From the NCBI RefSeq assembly GCF_030406325.1, contig NZ_JAUEQY010000025.1, forward strand, positions 1-64,000: a DNA stretch of 64,000 nt, read 5' to 3'. Made by a program: the position numbers and the translations under genes. Each line of letters starts with the position of its first letter. Within the stretch, counting starts at the first letter, position 1. The notes below the pieces were generated by a model. The model was not told the DNA's origin, made no database searches, and saw nothing but the letters and a program-made list of their open reading frames with translations. Positions 26,150 to 34,699 of the stretch are shown piece after piece. The stretch comes from Actinomadura sp. DC4 (GTDB lineage: Bacteria; Actinomycetota; Actinomycetes; Streptosporangiales; Streptosporangiaceae).

Positions 26150-27966
26150 TGCGTCACCTCCGGCAGGGGCAGGTCGGCCATCGCCGAGTCGCCGAGATAG
26201 GCCTCGATCACCGCGGCGTCGCCGGCCACCTCGGCCGGCGTGCCCTCGGCGATCACCGTGCCGCCCGCCAGGACGGTCACGCGCTCGCACAGCGACATGA
26301 CCAGGCCCATGTTGTGCTCGATGAGGACCACGGTCACGCCGCTGTCGCGGATCGAGCGCACGATCTCGGCGAGCTGGCGCACCTCCTCCCCGTTGAGCCC
26401 GGCGGCGGGCTCGTCCAGCAGCAGGAGCCGCGGCGACCCCGCCATCGCGCGGGCGATCTCGATGCGGCGCTGGATCCCGTACGGCAGTGAGCCCGGCGGC
26501 GCGCCGGCGAACTCGGTCAGCCCGAAGCGGGCGAGCAGGGCGTCCGCCTGGTGGTTCAGCCGGTGTTCCTGCCGCCAGATCGCCACCGGCCACAGCACGT
26601 ACCGCCAGATCGCGTGGGCGCGGGTCCGGTCCAGCGCGACGAGCACGTTGTCCTTGACCGTCAGGTCGGCGAAGAGCCGGAGGTTCTGGAAGGTGCGCGC
26701 GAGGCCGAGCAGGGACAGGCGGTACGGGCGGACGCCGGAGACGGTGCGCCCGGCGAGGGCGATTCGGCCGCCCGACGCCCGGTAGAACCCGCTGACCACG
26801 TTGAACAGCGTGGTCTTGCCCGAGCCGTTGGGGCCGACGATGCCCCGGATCTCCCCGGGGTTCACGGTCAGCGACACGTCCTTCAGCGCCCGCAGCCCGC
26901 GGAAGTGCTTGCTCACCTCGCGGACCTCCAGCATCGGCGGCCCGTCCTCCTCACCCGCCCGCTCGGCGGCCTCGTACGGCTGGAACGGCCGCAGCGCCGC
27001 CCGCTCGGACGAACCGCGCCGCCGCTCCAGCACGCCGCGCACCCGCGCCGGGATGCCCGCCAGGCCGGTGGGCGCGAAGACCACCATGAGCACGACGACG
27101 ACGCCGAAGCCGAGCTGGGCGTACGTCGGGTAGTCCACGAGCTGCTCGCGGACCAGCGACAGGCCGGCGGCGCCGATGACGCAGCCGACCAGGCTCTGCC
27201 GCCCGCCGATGACGACCATGGCCAGCAGCAGGAACATGTTGGCGATGTTGAACGTGTCGGGTGCGACGAAACGGATGAGGCCCGCGTACAGCACGCCGGC
27301 CACGCCGCCGTACAGGCTGGAGAGCAGGAAGGCGGTCATCCGCAGCAGCGGGATCTCCGCGCCGATGGCCCCGGCCGCGAGCGGGTCGTCGCGCATGGCC
27401 CGCATCCGGCGGCCGAGCGAGGTGCGGACCACGAACAGGCCGAAGGCCAGCGCGGCCGCGAACACCACGACCTCGAGGTAGTAGTAGAGGTACTCGCTCG
27501 ACAGGTCGACGCCGAACATCGGGGGCACGGGGATCGCGGAGATGCCGTCGGCCCCGCCGGCGAGCCCGGCGTTCGTGGTCCAGTTGATGAAGCCGAGCGC
27601 CAGGCCGAGCGTCACGATGCCCAGATAGTGCGACTGCATGCGGAGCGCCGGGATCGCGACCAGCAGGCCGATCAGCGCGGCGGCGACCACGGCCAGCGCC
27701 GCCGCCGGCCAGAAGCCCAGGCCGTTGTGCGTCGTGAGGATCGCGGTCGTGTAGGCGCCCACGCCGAAGAAGGCGATCTGCGCCAGGTTGATCTGGCCGG
27801 CGATGCCCATGGCCAGGCCCATGCCGATGGCCAGCAGCGCGAAGACCAGCGCGATGTCGACGACGTGGATCGCGTAACCGCCCAGCCCGTACGGCAGCGC
27901 CCAGGCCGCGACGAGGAGCGCCACGAGCGTCGCGGGCCGTACGAGGCGGCGGTCCTTCAGGCTCAT
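26146..27966 (-). CDS. LivM-LivG fusion: branched-chain-type ABC permease plus ATPase
   Basis: 606 aa combining two usual subunits. Residues ~1-320 are a LivM permease (GMGLAMGIAGQINLAQIAFF, LRMQSHYLGIVTLGLALGF, VVIGGRQSLVG). A charged linker (~320-345, VLERRRGSSERAALRPFQPYE) leads to a LivG ATPase with Walker A GPNGSGKTT, Walker B LLLLDEPAAGLNGEE and IEHNMGLVM. The signature region reads LPYGIQRRIEIARAM. The ATG overlaps livH by 4 bp. The fusion fixes a 1:1 permease:ATPase ratio. Such fusions occur in other actinomycetes. Confidence 0.92.
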   Translation of the reverse strand: MSLKDRRLVRPATLVALLVAAWALPYGLGGYAIHVVDIALVFALLAIGMGLAMGIAGQINLAQIAFFGVGAYTTAILTTHNGLGFWPAAALAVVAAALIGLLVAIPALRMQSHYLGIVTLGLALGFINWTTNAGLAGGADGISAIPVPPMFGVDLSSEYLYYYLEVVVFAAALAFGLFVVRTSLGRRMRAMRDDPLAAGAIGAEIPLLRMTAFLLSSLYGGVAGVLYAGLIRFVAPDTFNIANMFLLLAMVVIGGRQSLVGCVIGAAGLSLVREQLVDYPTYAQLGFGVVVVLMVVFAPTGLAGIPARVRGVLERRRGSSERAALRPFQPYEAAERAGEEDGPPMLEVREVSKHFRGLRALKDVSLTVNPGEIRGIVGPNGSGKTTLFNVVSGFYRASGGRIALAGRTVSGVRPYRLSLLGLARTFQNLRLFADLTVKDNVLVALDRTRAHAIWRYVLWPVAIWRQEHRLNHQADALLARFGLTEFAGAPPGSLPYGIQRRIEIARAMAGSPRLLLLDEPAAGLNGEEVRQLAEIVRSIRDSGVTVVLIEHNMGLVMSLCERVTVLAGGTVIAEGTPAEVAGDAAVIEAYLGDSAMADLPLPEVTQ

Positions 27967-28832
27967 GCGCGGCTCACCGTCGTCTCGCCGAACAGGCCGG
28001 TCGGGCGGATCATGATGATCACGGTGAAGACGAGGAAGACGACCAGCTCGGAGTAGCCCTGGAAGTGACCGGCGGCGTAGGAGTCCAGCACCCCGATGGC
28101 CAGGCCGCCGACGACCGCGCCGGGGATGTTGCCGCAGCCGCCGAGCATGGCGGCGGCGAACCCCTTGATGCCGAGCGTGCCGCCCATCGTCGGGTTGACG
28201 TACAGCATCGGGCCGACCAGGCCGCCGGCGAGCGCCGCCAGCCCGGCGCCGATGGCGAACGCGATGGCGTTGCTGCGCCCCACATGGATGCCCACCGCGG
28301 TGGCCGCCTCGTGGTCCATCGCGACCGCCTGCATCGCGGCGCCGCGCTTGGTGCGCTGCAGGAACGCCACGAGCAGCACGACCGCGACGGCGGCGATGGC
28401 CACCACGACCAGGTCGTAGGTGCGGATCCGCAGACCGAGGAACTCCAGCGGAGCGGCTTTGACCGGTGACGGGACGGCCCGCCCGGTCGCGCCCCAGATG
28501 AGGATGGCGACCGCCTGCAGGACCATGCCGAAGCCGATCGTGCCGATCAGCATGAGGGTGACGTCCTTGTTCTCCAGCGGACGCAGCACCCGTTCGATGA
28601 CGAGGCCGATCAGGCCGGTGACCGCGATGGCCGACACCATCGCGACCGCGAAGGGCAGCTTGGTGGAGGTGTAGAACGTCGAGGCGGTGTACGCGCCGAT
28701 CATCAAGACGTCGGCGTGCGCGAAGTTGACCAGGCCCATGGTGCGGTAGACCAGGGAGAACCCCATCGCGACCAGGGCGTAGACCGCGCCGAGGCTCAGC
28801 CCGCCGATCAGTGTCTGAAGGAAGACCTGCAT
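27963..28832 (-). CDS. Branched-chain-type ABC permease (LivH-like), system 2
   Basis: 289-aa polytopic permease starting MQVFLQTLIGGLSLGAVYAL. LivH motifs are GFSLVYRTMGLVNFAHADV and the ATPase-contact segment AMQAVAMDHEAATAVGIHV. It ends near MIRPTGLFGE. A 102-nt gap with a strong hairpin separates it from the binding-protein gene upstream. Confidence 0.93.
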   Translation of the reverse strand: MQVFLQTLIGGLSLGAVYALVAMGFSLVYRTMGLVNFAHADVLMIGAYTASTFYTSTKLPFAVAMVSAIAVTGLIGLVIERVLRPLENKDVTLMLIGTIGFGMVLQAVAILIWGATGRAVPSPVKAAPLEFLGLRIRTYDLVVVAIAAVAVVLLVAFLQRTKRGAAMQAVAMDHEAATAVGIHVGRSNAIAFAIGAGLAALAGGLVGPMLYVNPTMGGTLGIKGFAAAMLGGCGNIPGAVVGGLAIGVLDSYAAGHFQGYSELVVFLVFTVIIMIRPTGLFGETTVSRA

Positions 28833-28885
28833 GGTTCTCTTTCTGCCGCGGGCCGGATGCGGTACCGGCCGGAGAAAAGGGCGGC

Positions 28886-28911
28886 GCCGCCGGACCCAGA
28901 GGTCCGGCGGC
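28886..28911 (-). promoter_or_regulatory. Intercistronic hairpin between binding protein and LivH
   Basis: A perfect 11-bp stem (GCCGCCGGACC with GGTCCGGCGGC) carries a CAGA tetraloop. It sits in the 102-nt gap after the binding-protein stop. There is no U-tract. Its position repeats that of the hairpin at 4075-4104 in an unrelated importer operon. Confidence 0.6.
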
Positions 28912-28934
28912 CGTGGTTCGTCCTGGGCACGGGC

Positions 28935-30092
28935 TCAGCTCTCGGCCTTGATCAGCTCGCCCTTCTTGATGATCCCGATGGAGGTGGCGGAGATGCCCAC
29001 CCCGGTGGCGTCGAAGGCGAAGTTCCCCATCAGGCCCTCGTACTTCACCGCGCGGATCGCGTCGGCCAGCTTCTTGCCGGTCGCGACGCCGGAGTTCTTC
29101 ATCGCGGTCAGCATGATCTGCGTGCCGTCGTAGGCCTTGGCGCCGTGCAGCTCCGCGTCCTCGCCGTACGCGGCCTTGTACGCGGCGGCGAACTTCTTGG
29201 TCGCGTCGCTGGTGTCGTTGCTGAGGTAGGGCGAGCTGACGATGGTGCCCTCGACGTTGGCCGTCCCCGCCGTGTCGCGGAACACCGGCGTGCCCTGCGG
29301 CGCCGCGCCGGCGAACGGCGCGCTGATGCCCAGGTCGCGGGCCTGCTTCACGATCAGGCCGGACTCGACCTCCTCCGAGCCGATGAAGACCGCCTGCGGC
29401 TGCTTCTGGCGGATCTTCGTCAGCTGCGCGCTGAAGTCCTTCTGGTCGGTCGTGACCACCTCGTCGGCGACCGGCGTGATCCCCCGGCCGGACAGCGCCT
29501 TGAGGAAGGCGTCGTGCTCGCCCTTGCCGTACGCGCCGTTGTTGCTGATCAGCGCGATCTTCTTCATCTTCTTGCCGTCGATGAGGTACTCGGCGAGCGT
29601 CTCGTCATAGGTCGTGCTGGTCGGCCCGTTGAGGAACAGGAACGGGCTCTTCAGCGCCACCATGCCCGGCGACTGGCCCGAGGCGATGTTGGGGATCTCC
29701 GCCTGGCGCAGCGTGGGGGCCATGGCGATCGTGACGGCGCTCTCCGCCGTGCCGATCATCGCGATGTACTTCTGGCTGTCGATCTTGCGGGCGAGGTTGG
29801 TCCCCACGGTCGGGTCGCCCTGGTCGTCGAAGACGGTGAGCTGGACCTTGCGGCCGTTGATGCCGCCGGCCTTGTTCCACTCGTCGACGGCGAGCTTGGC
29901 GCCCTTGTACTCCCACTTGCCCAGCGAGCTGAGCTGCCCGCTCTGCGCGTCGACGAGGGCGATCTTGATGGGGCCGGACCCGCTGGAGCCGGAGTCCTTG
30001 GACTCGCCGGGGGCCGAGCAGGCACCGGCGAGGATCACGGTGAGGACGCCGGCGGCGAGCGCGCCGGCACGGAGCCTGGGAAGGTCGGGCAT
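28935..30092 (-). CDS. Branched-chain-type ABC substrate-binding lipoprotein, system 2
   Basis: 385 aa from ATG 30090-30092. The signal peptide ends in a lipobox LAGAC, with the Cys at about residue 25. The mature protein opens IKIALVDAQSGQLSSLGKWE, the LivK-like start. Later text includes WNKAGGINGRKVQLTVFDDQ, SNNGAYGKGEHDAFLK and HGAKAYDGTQIML. The ligand is unknown. Because it shares an operon with oxidoreductases and a ThDP enzyme, an aromatic or 2-oxo acid is a reasonable guess. Confidence 0.92.
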   Translation of the reverse strand: MPDLPRLRAGALAAGVLTVILAGACSAPGESKDSGSSGSGPIKIALVDAQSGQLSSLGKWEYKGAKLAVDEWNKAGGINGRKVQLTVFDDQGDPTVGTNLARKIDSQKYIAMIGTAESAVTIAMAPTLRQAEIPNIASGQSPGMVALKSPFLFLNGPTSTTYDETLAEYLIDGKKMKKIALISNNGAYGKGEHDAFLKALSGRGITPVADEVVTTDQKDFSAQLTKIRQKQPQAVFIGSEEVESGLIVKQARDLGISAPFAGAAPQGTPVFRDTAGTANVEGTIVSSPYLSNDTSDATKKFAAAYKAAYGEDAELHGAKAYDGTQIMLTAMKNSGVATGKKLADAIRAVKYEGLMGNFAFDATGVGISATSIGIIKKGELIKAES

Positions 30093-30154
30093 TGGAGGTC
30101 ACCTCTGTGGGGGGATCGGGCGGGGATCGGCTGCGGCGCGAGATCAGCGGTGGG

Positions 30155-31915
30155 TCACGCCTCGGGGAAGACACCCTGGTAGATGTCCTTGATGTTCCAG
30201 TGCCCTGGTGCCGGCACCGGTTCGTTGACCATCGGCACGTCGAGCACGGCGGGCCGCCGGCGGGCGATGGCCGAGCGCAGCGCCGGCAGCAGGTCACCGG
30301 GCCCGGCGACCGGGTAGCCGTCGGCTCCGCACGATTCGGCGAACGCGGCGAAGTCGGGGCTGTACGCCCGGCCGTCCGGATCGCGGAACTCACAGCCGTA
30401 CGTGCCGCCGAAGTTGGCCGCCTGCAGGTCGGCGATGGTGCCGTGGGCGCGGTTGTTCATCACCACGAAGATCACCGGCAGGCCCCGCTCGACCGCCATG
30501 GGCACGGCGGGGAGCTGGGCGCTCATGCCGCCGTCGCCGACCAGGGCCACCACGACGCGGCCGGGCCAGGCGATCTGGACGCCGACGGCGGCGGCCGGCC
30601 CGAAGCCCATCGTCGAGGCGCCGCCGGGGGTGATGAACCGTCCCTCGGGCGGCAGCTCGTAGCACTGGGCGACGCCGTTCTTGTTCCAGCCGACGTCGGT
30701 GACCAGCACGGCCTCGGCCGGCAGCGCGTCGCGCAGGTCGTTCAGGATGCGCTCGGGGCGGAGCGGGAAGTCCCCGGCGCGGCCGCGTTCGCGGCTGCCG
30801 GCGAACAATGCGGTGCGGGCGGCGCGGATCCGGTCGCGCAGCTCGGGCCGGGCGACCGGGTCCGCCTCCCGTACGGCGCGGGCGATCGCCTGGACCGCGA
30901 GCGTCACGTCGGCGACCGCGCCGATCTCCACCGGGTAGTTGCGGCCGATCTCGGCGGGGTCGATGTCGATCTGGATGAGCCGCGACCCCGGCGCCTCCAG
31001 GTTCCAGGTGTGGCCCGGGTCCCAGGAGCTGGCATCGGTCTCGGCGAAGCGCGTGGCCAGCGCCAGGACGACGTCGGCCTCGCGCGCGTAGTCGTTGGTG
31101 GTCTCCAGCCCCCAGAACCCGGGCATGCCCAGCAGCAGCGGATGCCGGTCGGGGACCGCGCCCTTGCCCATCAGCGAGTGCACGATCGGGATGTCCAGGT
31201 GCTCGGCGATCTCCAGCAGCGCGTCGCGGCCGGCGCCCTCCCGCAGGCCCCCGCCGAGGTAGATCAGCGGCCGGTCCGCCCCGGCCAGCAGCGTCGCGAT
31301 CCTCGCGGCGGACGACGCCGGCAGGTCCGGCGCGGGGGTCTCGGCCGGCAGCGGATGGGCCGTCCGCGCCACCGGGCGCGAGAACAGGTCCATCGGGACG
31401 TTGAGCAGGACCGCGCCCGGCCGGCCCGAGGTCGCGGTCCAGAACGCCCGCTCGGCGAACCGGCCCAGGTCCTCCGCGCGGTGGACGTGCCAGGCGCGCT
31501 TGACGAAGGGCCGGTAGATCGCGGCCTGGTCGGCGTCGGCGTGGAGGTTGACCTCCTGGTGCGGATGCCGGCCGTGGTAGTAGGACGGCACGTCGCCCGA
31601 GATCGCGACGAGCGGCACCGAGTCCATGGCGGCGGTGGCCACCCCGGTCACCGCGTTCATCATCCCGGGGCCCACGTGGGCCAGCAGCACGCCGGGCCGT
31701 CCCGAGGCGCGGGCGTAGCCGTCCGCCGCGTGCGCGGCGGCCTGCTCGTGGCGTGCGATGACGAAGCCGATCGAGCTGCCGCTCAGGGCGTCCAGCAGCG
31801 CGATGTTGGTGTGCCCGCAGGTGCCGAAGACGTACTCCACGCCGTAGGCCTCGAGCTGCTCCACGAGCGCGTGCGCCGCCGACACGGAGTGTTCGATCGA
31901 GGTGTCCACGCTCAT
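30155..31915 (-). CDS. ThDP-dependent enzyme (acetolactate synthase/benzoylformate decarboxylase family)
   Basis: 586 aa from ATG 31913-31915, overlapping the upstream gene as ATGA. The catalytic Glu of the ThDP family is in IARHEQAAAHAADGYARASG. The central FAD/nucleotide-like domain starts near PLIYLGGGLREGAG. The ThDP-Mg motif is VALVGDGGMSAQLPAV to FVVMNNRAHG. There is no partner small subunit, so biosynthetic acetolactate synthase is unlikely. With aldehyde and alcohol dehydrogenases in the same operon, decarboxylation of a 2-oxo acid to an aldehyde is the best inference. Confidence 0.85.
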   Translation of the reverse strand: MSVDTSIEHSVSAAHALVEQLEAYGVEYVFGTCGHTNIALLDALSGSSIGFVIARHEQAAAHAADGYARASGRPGVLLAHVGPGMMNAVTGVATAAMDSVPLVAISGDVPSYYHGRHPHQEVNLHADADQAAIYRPFVKRAWHVHRAEDLGRFAERAFWTATSGRPGAVLLNVPMDLFSRPVARTAHPLPAETPAPDLPASSAARIATLLAGADRPLIYLGGGLREGAGRDALLEIAEHLDIPIVHSLMGKGAVPDRHPLLLGMPGFWGLETTNDYAREADVVLALATRFAETDASSWDPGHTWNLEAPGSRLIQIDIDPAEIGRNYPVEIGAVADVTLAVQAIARAVREADPVARPELRDRIRAARTALFAGSRERGRAGDFPLRPERILNDLRDALPAEAVLVTDVGWNKNGVAQCYELPPEGRFITPGGASTMGFGPAAAVGVQIAWPGRVVVALVGDGGMSAQLPAVPMAVERGLPVIFVVMNNRAHGTIADLQAANFGGTYGCEFRDPDGRAYSPDFAAFAESCGADGYPVAGPGDLLPALRSAIARRRPAVLDVPMVNEPVPAPGHWNIKDIYQGVFPEA

Positions 31916-32904
31916 GAGGCCATCTCCTCGGTGCGGGGCAGGCTGATCCAGGACTTGCCGGGGACGCGGGAGGCCTGGGCGAACGCGGCCGGGGCCTGGC
32001 TGAGTTCGAACCGCTCGCGCAGCACCCGGCCGGGCCGCAGGTCGTGGCTCCGCAGCATCGCGATCGTCTGGGCGAAGCCCACGGGGTGGTCGTAGATGAG
32101 GCAGCCCCGCAGGGTGAGCCGCCGCTGGACGAGGGTGAACGTGGGCAGGCGCGCGGGCCGGGTGCTCAGCCCGACCGCGACGAGGCAGCCGCCGTGGGCG
32201 ACGCGCTCGACCGCGTCCTCGAACGCCTCGGGGACGCCGGAGGTCTCGATGACGGCGGGGAACGCCGTCCGCGCGCCGGCGCTCCGCGCGCCGACCTGTT
32301 CGGCGAGGGCCCGGCGGCCCTCGTGGGGCTCGATGACGTACGGCACGCCGCCGGCCTGGCGTACCGCCAGGCACACGAGCAGGCCCTGGGCCCCGGCCCC
32401 GACGACCAGGCACGGGTCGCCCTCGTGCAGGCCGCTCGCGTGGACCGCGCCCACCGCGACCGTGAGCGGCTCGACGCAGACGACGTCGGCCTCGTCCCAG
32501 GAGTCGGGTACGGGCCAGGTGAACCGGGCCGGCACCGCGACGCGCTCGGCCAGCAGCCCGTGCTCGGAGATGCCGGCGGCGCGGCGCGCCGTACAGCCGG
32601 CGGTGGCGCCGGACCGGCAGGGGCCGCAGGTCAGGCAGGCGTAGTTCGGTTCGACGACCACGCGCTGGCCCGGACGCCGGTCGGTGACGTCGCGGCCGGC
32701 GGCGAGGATCACGCCGAACGCCTCGTGGCCGAGCACCCAGGGCAGCGTGGGCACCGGGCGGCGCCCGGAGGCGACGGCCAGGTCGGACCCGCACAGGCCG
32801 ACGCCGTGGACGGCGACGATCACCTCGCCGGGCCCGCAGGAGGGCTCCGGCCAGTCGTCCACGACGGCCACGGTGTCCGGCGAGACCAGGGTGACCGCCC
32901 TCAC
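31912..32904 (-). CDS. Zinc-dependent alcohol dehydrogenase (MDR family)
   Basis: 330 aa from GTG 32902-32904, overlapping the ALDH stop (GTGA). It is a GroES-like medium-chain dehydrogenase. Catalytic zinc ligands lie in GLCGSDLAVASG and GHEAFGVI. The structural-zinc cysteines are in YACLTCGPCRSGATAGC. The nucleotide domain starts CLVVGAGAQGLLVCLAV. It probably interconverts an alcohol and the aldehyde used by the neighbouring dehydrogenase. Confidence 0.91.
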   Translation of the reverse strand: MRAVTLVSPDTVAVVDDWPEPSCGPGEVIVAVHGVGLCGSDLAVASGRRPVPTLPWVLGHEAFGVILAAGRDVTDRRPGQRVVVEPNYACLTCGPCRSGATAGCTARRAAGISEHGLLAERVAVPARFTWPVPDSWDEADVVCVEPLTVAVGAVHASGLHEGDPCLVVGAGAQGLLVCLAVRQAGGVPYVIEPHEGRRALAEQVGARSAGARTAFPAVIETSGVPEAFEDAVERVAHGGCLVAVGLSTRPARLPTFTLVQRRLTLRGCLIYDHPVGFAQTIAMLRSHDLRPGRVLRERFELSQAPAAFAQASRVPGKSWISLPRTEEMAS

Positions 32905-34376
32905 GCGCGGTCGCCCCACAGCGAGGTGCCGCGCAGCAGCAGCGTCTTGACCACCGTGTAGTCCTCGATCATCCAGCGCGGCGACTCGCGCCCGAAGCCG
33001 GAGTCCTTGACCCCGCCGAACGGCACGTGGTCCAGCCGGAAGTTGGAGGAGCCGTTGACCACCAGGCCGCCGACCTCCAGGTCGCGCCAGGCGGTGATGA
33101 CGCGGTCGAGGTCGCGGGTGAACAATCCGGCCTGCAGCCCGAACCGGCCGGCGTTGAGACGGCCGATCACCTCGGGCATTTCGTCGTAGGCCAGCACCGC
33201 GACCAGGGCGCCGAAGACCTCGCGGGTGACGACCGCGGCGTCCGGCGGCGGCTCCGCGACGATGGTCGGCGCGGCCGTGGCGCCGTCTCTGGTGCCGCCG
33301 AGCACGACCCGCGCGCCGGCCTCCGCGGCCTCCGCGCTCCACCGTACGACCCGCTCCGCCGCGTGCTCGTCGACCATCGAGCCGACGTCCGTCCCGGGGT
33401 CGGACGGGTCGCCGACGGTCAGCGCGGCCGCGGCGGAGGTGAAGTGCTCCAGGAACTCGGCGAACCGGGAGCGGTGCACGTACACCCGCTGCACCGAGAT
33501 GCAGCTCTGCCCGGAGTTGGTGTAGCCGGTCCGCGCGCAAACTCGGGCCGCCTCGGCGACGTCCGCGTCCTCGCAGACGATGGTGGCGGCGTTGCCGCCC
33601 AGCTCCAGCACCAGCCGCTTGGCCCCCGCGGACCGGGCGACGGCGTCGCCGGTCTCGGCGGCTCCGGTGAAGCTGATCACGCCGACCTCCTCGGCGGCGC
33701 ACAGCGCGGCGCCGACCTCGCCCCCGCCGTGGAGCAGTTGGACGGCCTCATACGGCATCCCGGCCTCGACCAGCAGCGCGACGATCGCGGCGGAGGCGGC
33801 GGGCGCCTGCGGCGGTGCCTTGACGATCGTGGTGTTGCCCGCGGCGAAGGAGGCGCCCAGCTTGTGCGCCAGGAGGTTCGCCGGCGCGTTGAACGGGGTG
33901 ATGGCCAGGGTCACGCCCACCGGCGCGCGGTAGGTGAAGGCGGTGTTGCCGACGCCCCGCGCCCAGCCCGCGACCGGCAGCGTCTCCCCGCCGATCCGGC
34001 GTGCCTCGGCCGCGCACACCGCGAAGGTGTCGGCGACCCGGTCGATCTCTCCGCGGCCGTCCTTGACCGGCTTGCCGAGTTCGAGCGCGAGGAGCCGGGC
34101 GAGGGCGTCGCGGTTGCCCGCGGCCGCCGCCGAGGCGCGCTCCAGGATCTCGGCCCGCGCGGCCGGGGACAGCCGGGCCACGTCCGGGGCGGCGTCCCTG
34201 GCGTAGGCGCGTACGGCGGCGATCTCCGATGGGCCGGCGACGGGAGCCCGGCTGACCGGGCGGCGCACGAACGGCCCGACCCGTTCGCTTCGCTCGCCCT
34301 CGGTGATCCACCGGCCGCCCACGAGCGCGGCGGCCCGTGTGACCGCGACGCCGGGCTCGAGGATCGTCTCCAGCAT
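32901..34376 (-). CDS. Aldehyde dehydrogenase (NAD(P)-dependent)
   Basis: 491 aa from ATG 34374-34376 after GGAGG, a better start than one 29 codons upstream. Motifs in order are ITPFNAPANLLAHKLGASF, FTGAAETGDAVARSAGAK, LELGGNAATIV (general base Glu) and NSGQSCISVQRVYV (nucleophile Cys). A conserved ending is VNGSSNFRLDHVPFGG. The sequence resembles benzaldehyde or lactaldehyde-type enzymes. It is the first gene of the operon running to 25388 and divergent from the IclR regulator. Confidence 0.92.
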   Translation of the reverse strand: MLETILEPGVAVTRAAALVGGRWITEGERSERVGPFVRRPVSRAPVAGPSEIAAVRAYARDAAPDVARLSPAARAEILERASAAAAGNRDALARLLALELGKPVKDGRGEIDRVADTFAVCAAEARRIGGETLPVAGWARGVGNTAFTYRAPVGVTLAITPFNAPANLLAHKLGASFAAGNTTIVKAPPQAPAASAAIVALLVEAGMPYEAVQLLHGGGEVGAALCAAEEVGVISFTGAAETGDAVARSAGAKRLVLELGGNAATIVCEDADVAEAARVCARTGYTNSGQSCISVQRVYVHRSRFAEFLEHFTSAAAALTVGDPSDPGTDVGSMVDEHAAERVVRWSAEAAEAGARVVLGGTRDGATAAPTIVAEPPPDAAVVTREVFGALVAVLAYDEMPEVIGRLNAGRFGLQAGLFTRDLDRVITAWRDLEVGGLVVNGSSNFRLDHVPFGGVKDSGFGRESPRWMIEDYTVVKTLLLRGTSLWGDRA

Positions 34377-34416
34377 CACATTCCTCCCGGACCGTTCAGC
34401 GGTCCAGATGTGCTGC

Positions 34417-34445
34417 TGTACGGACTTCGGGTCAACGTACGGTCC
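34417..34445. promoter_or_regulatory. Shared motif, copy A (upstream of ALDH operon)
   Basis: A 29-bp element reads TGTACGGAC, seven bases, then TCAACGTACGGTCC with flanks. It closely matches the 28-bp element at 34645-34672 upstream of the regulator. It lies 41 nt before the ALDH start. It is probably an operator or promoter element for the divergent IclR protein. Confidence 0.5.
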
Positions 34446-34644
34446 CTCCGTGCGCGCTGGCAATAGCCGTCAACCGGAAGTTGTGCGCCACGCCGGACGG
34501 CGGTACTCCGCCACGAGCTCACATCGGCTCCTAATGTTCGAACCAGTGAGTTAGTTATAGGTGACGTGCCTCACAGAGGGGAAGCCCCTCACCGGACTTT
34601 TCTGGATCCCTCAGTCGGACCACTGAATGGACCGTCTCGACCGC
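34446..34644. other. Divergent intergenic region between ALDH operon and IclR
   Basis: This stretch has lower G+C than the coding DNA and no credible gene. It contains GAGTTAGTTATAGG near 34550, which could hold a -10 element. A small GAGGGG/CCCCTC hairpin lies at 34576-34590, and an extra half-site TGAATGGACC at 34624-34633 is 21 bp upstream of copy B. Confidence 0.5.
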
Positions 34645-34672
34645 TGTATGGACGCCGTGTAACGTACGGACC
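34645..34672. promoter_or_regulatory. Shared motif, copy B (upstream of IclR)
   Basis: A 28-bp element begins TGTATGGAC and ends AACGTACGGACC. It repeats the arrangement of copy A with one base less spacing. It ends 27 nt before the regulator start, so autoregulation is likely. Confidence 0.5.
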
Positions 34673-34699
34673 GGCAAAGAACTCGGGGAGTGACCACCA

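Noticed and set aside
30155-31915. Biosynthetic acetolactate synthase large subunit (IlvB)
   Set aside because: No small-subunit gene is adjacent, and the operon contains an importer and two dehydrogenases, so a catabolic role fits better.
34576-34590. GAGGGG/CCCCTC hairpin as a terminator
   Set aside because: Only a 6-bp stem in a divergent promoter region with no gene ending nearby.
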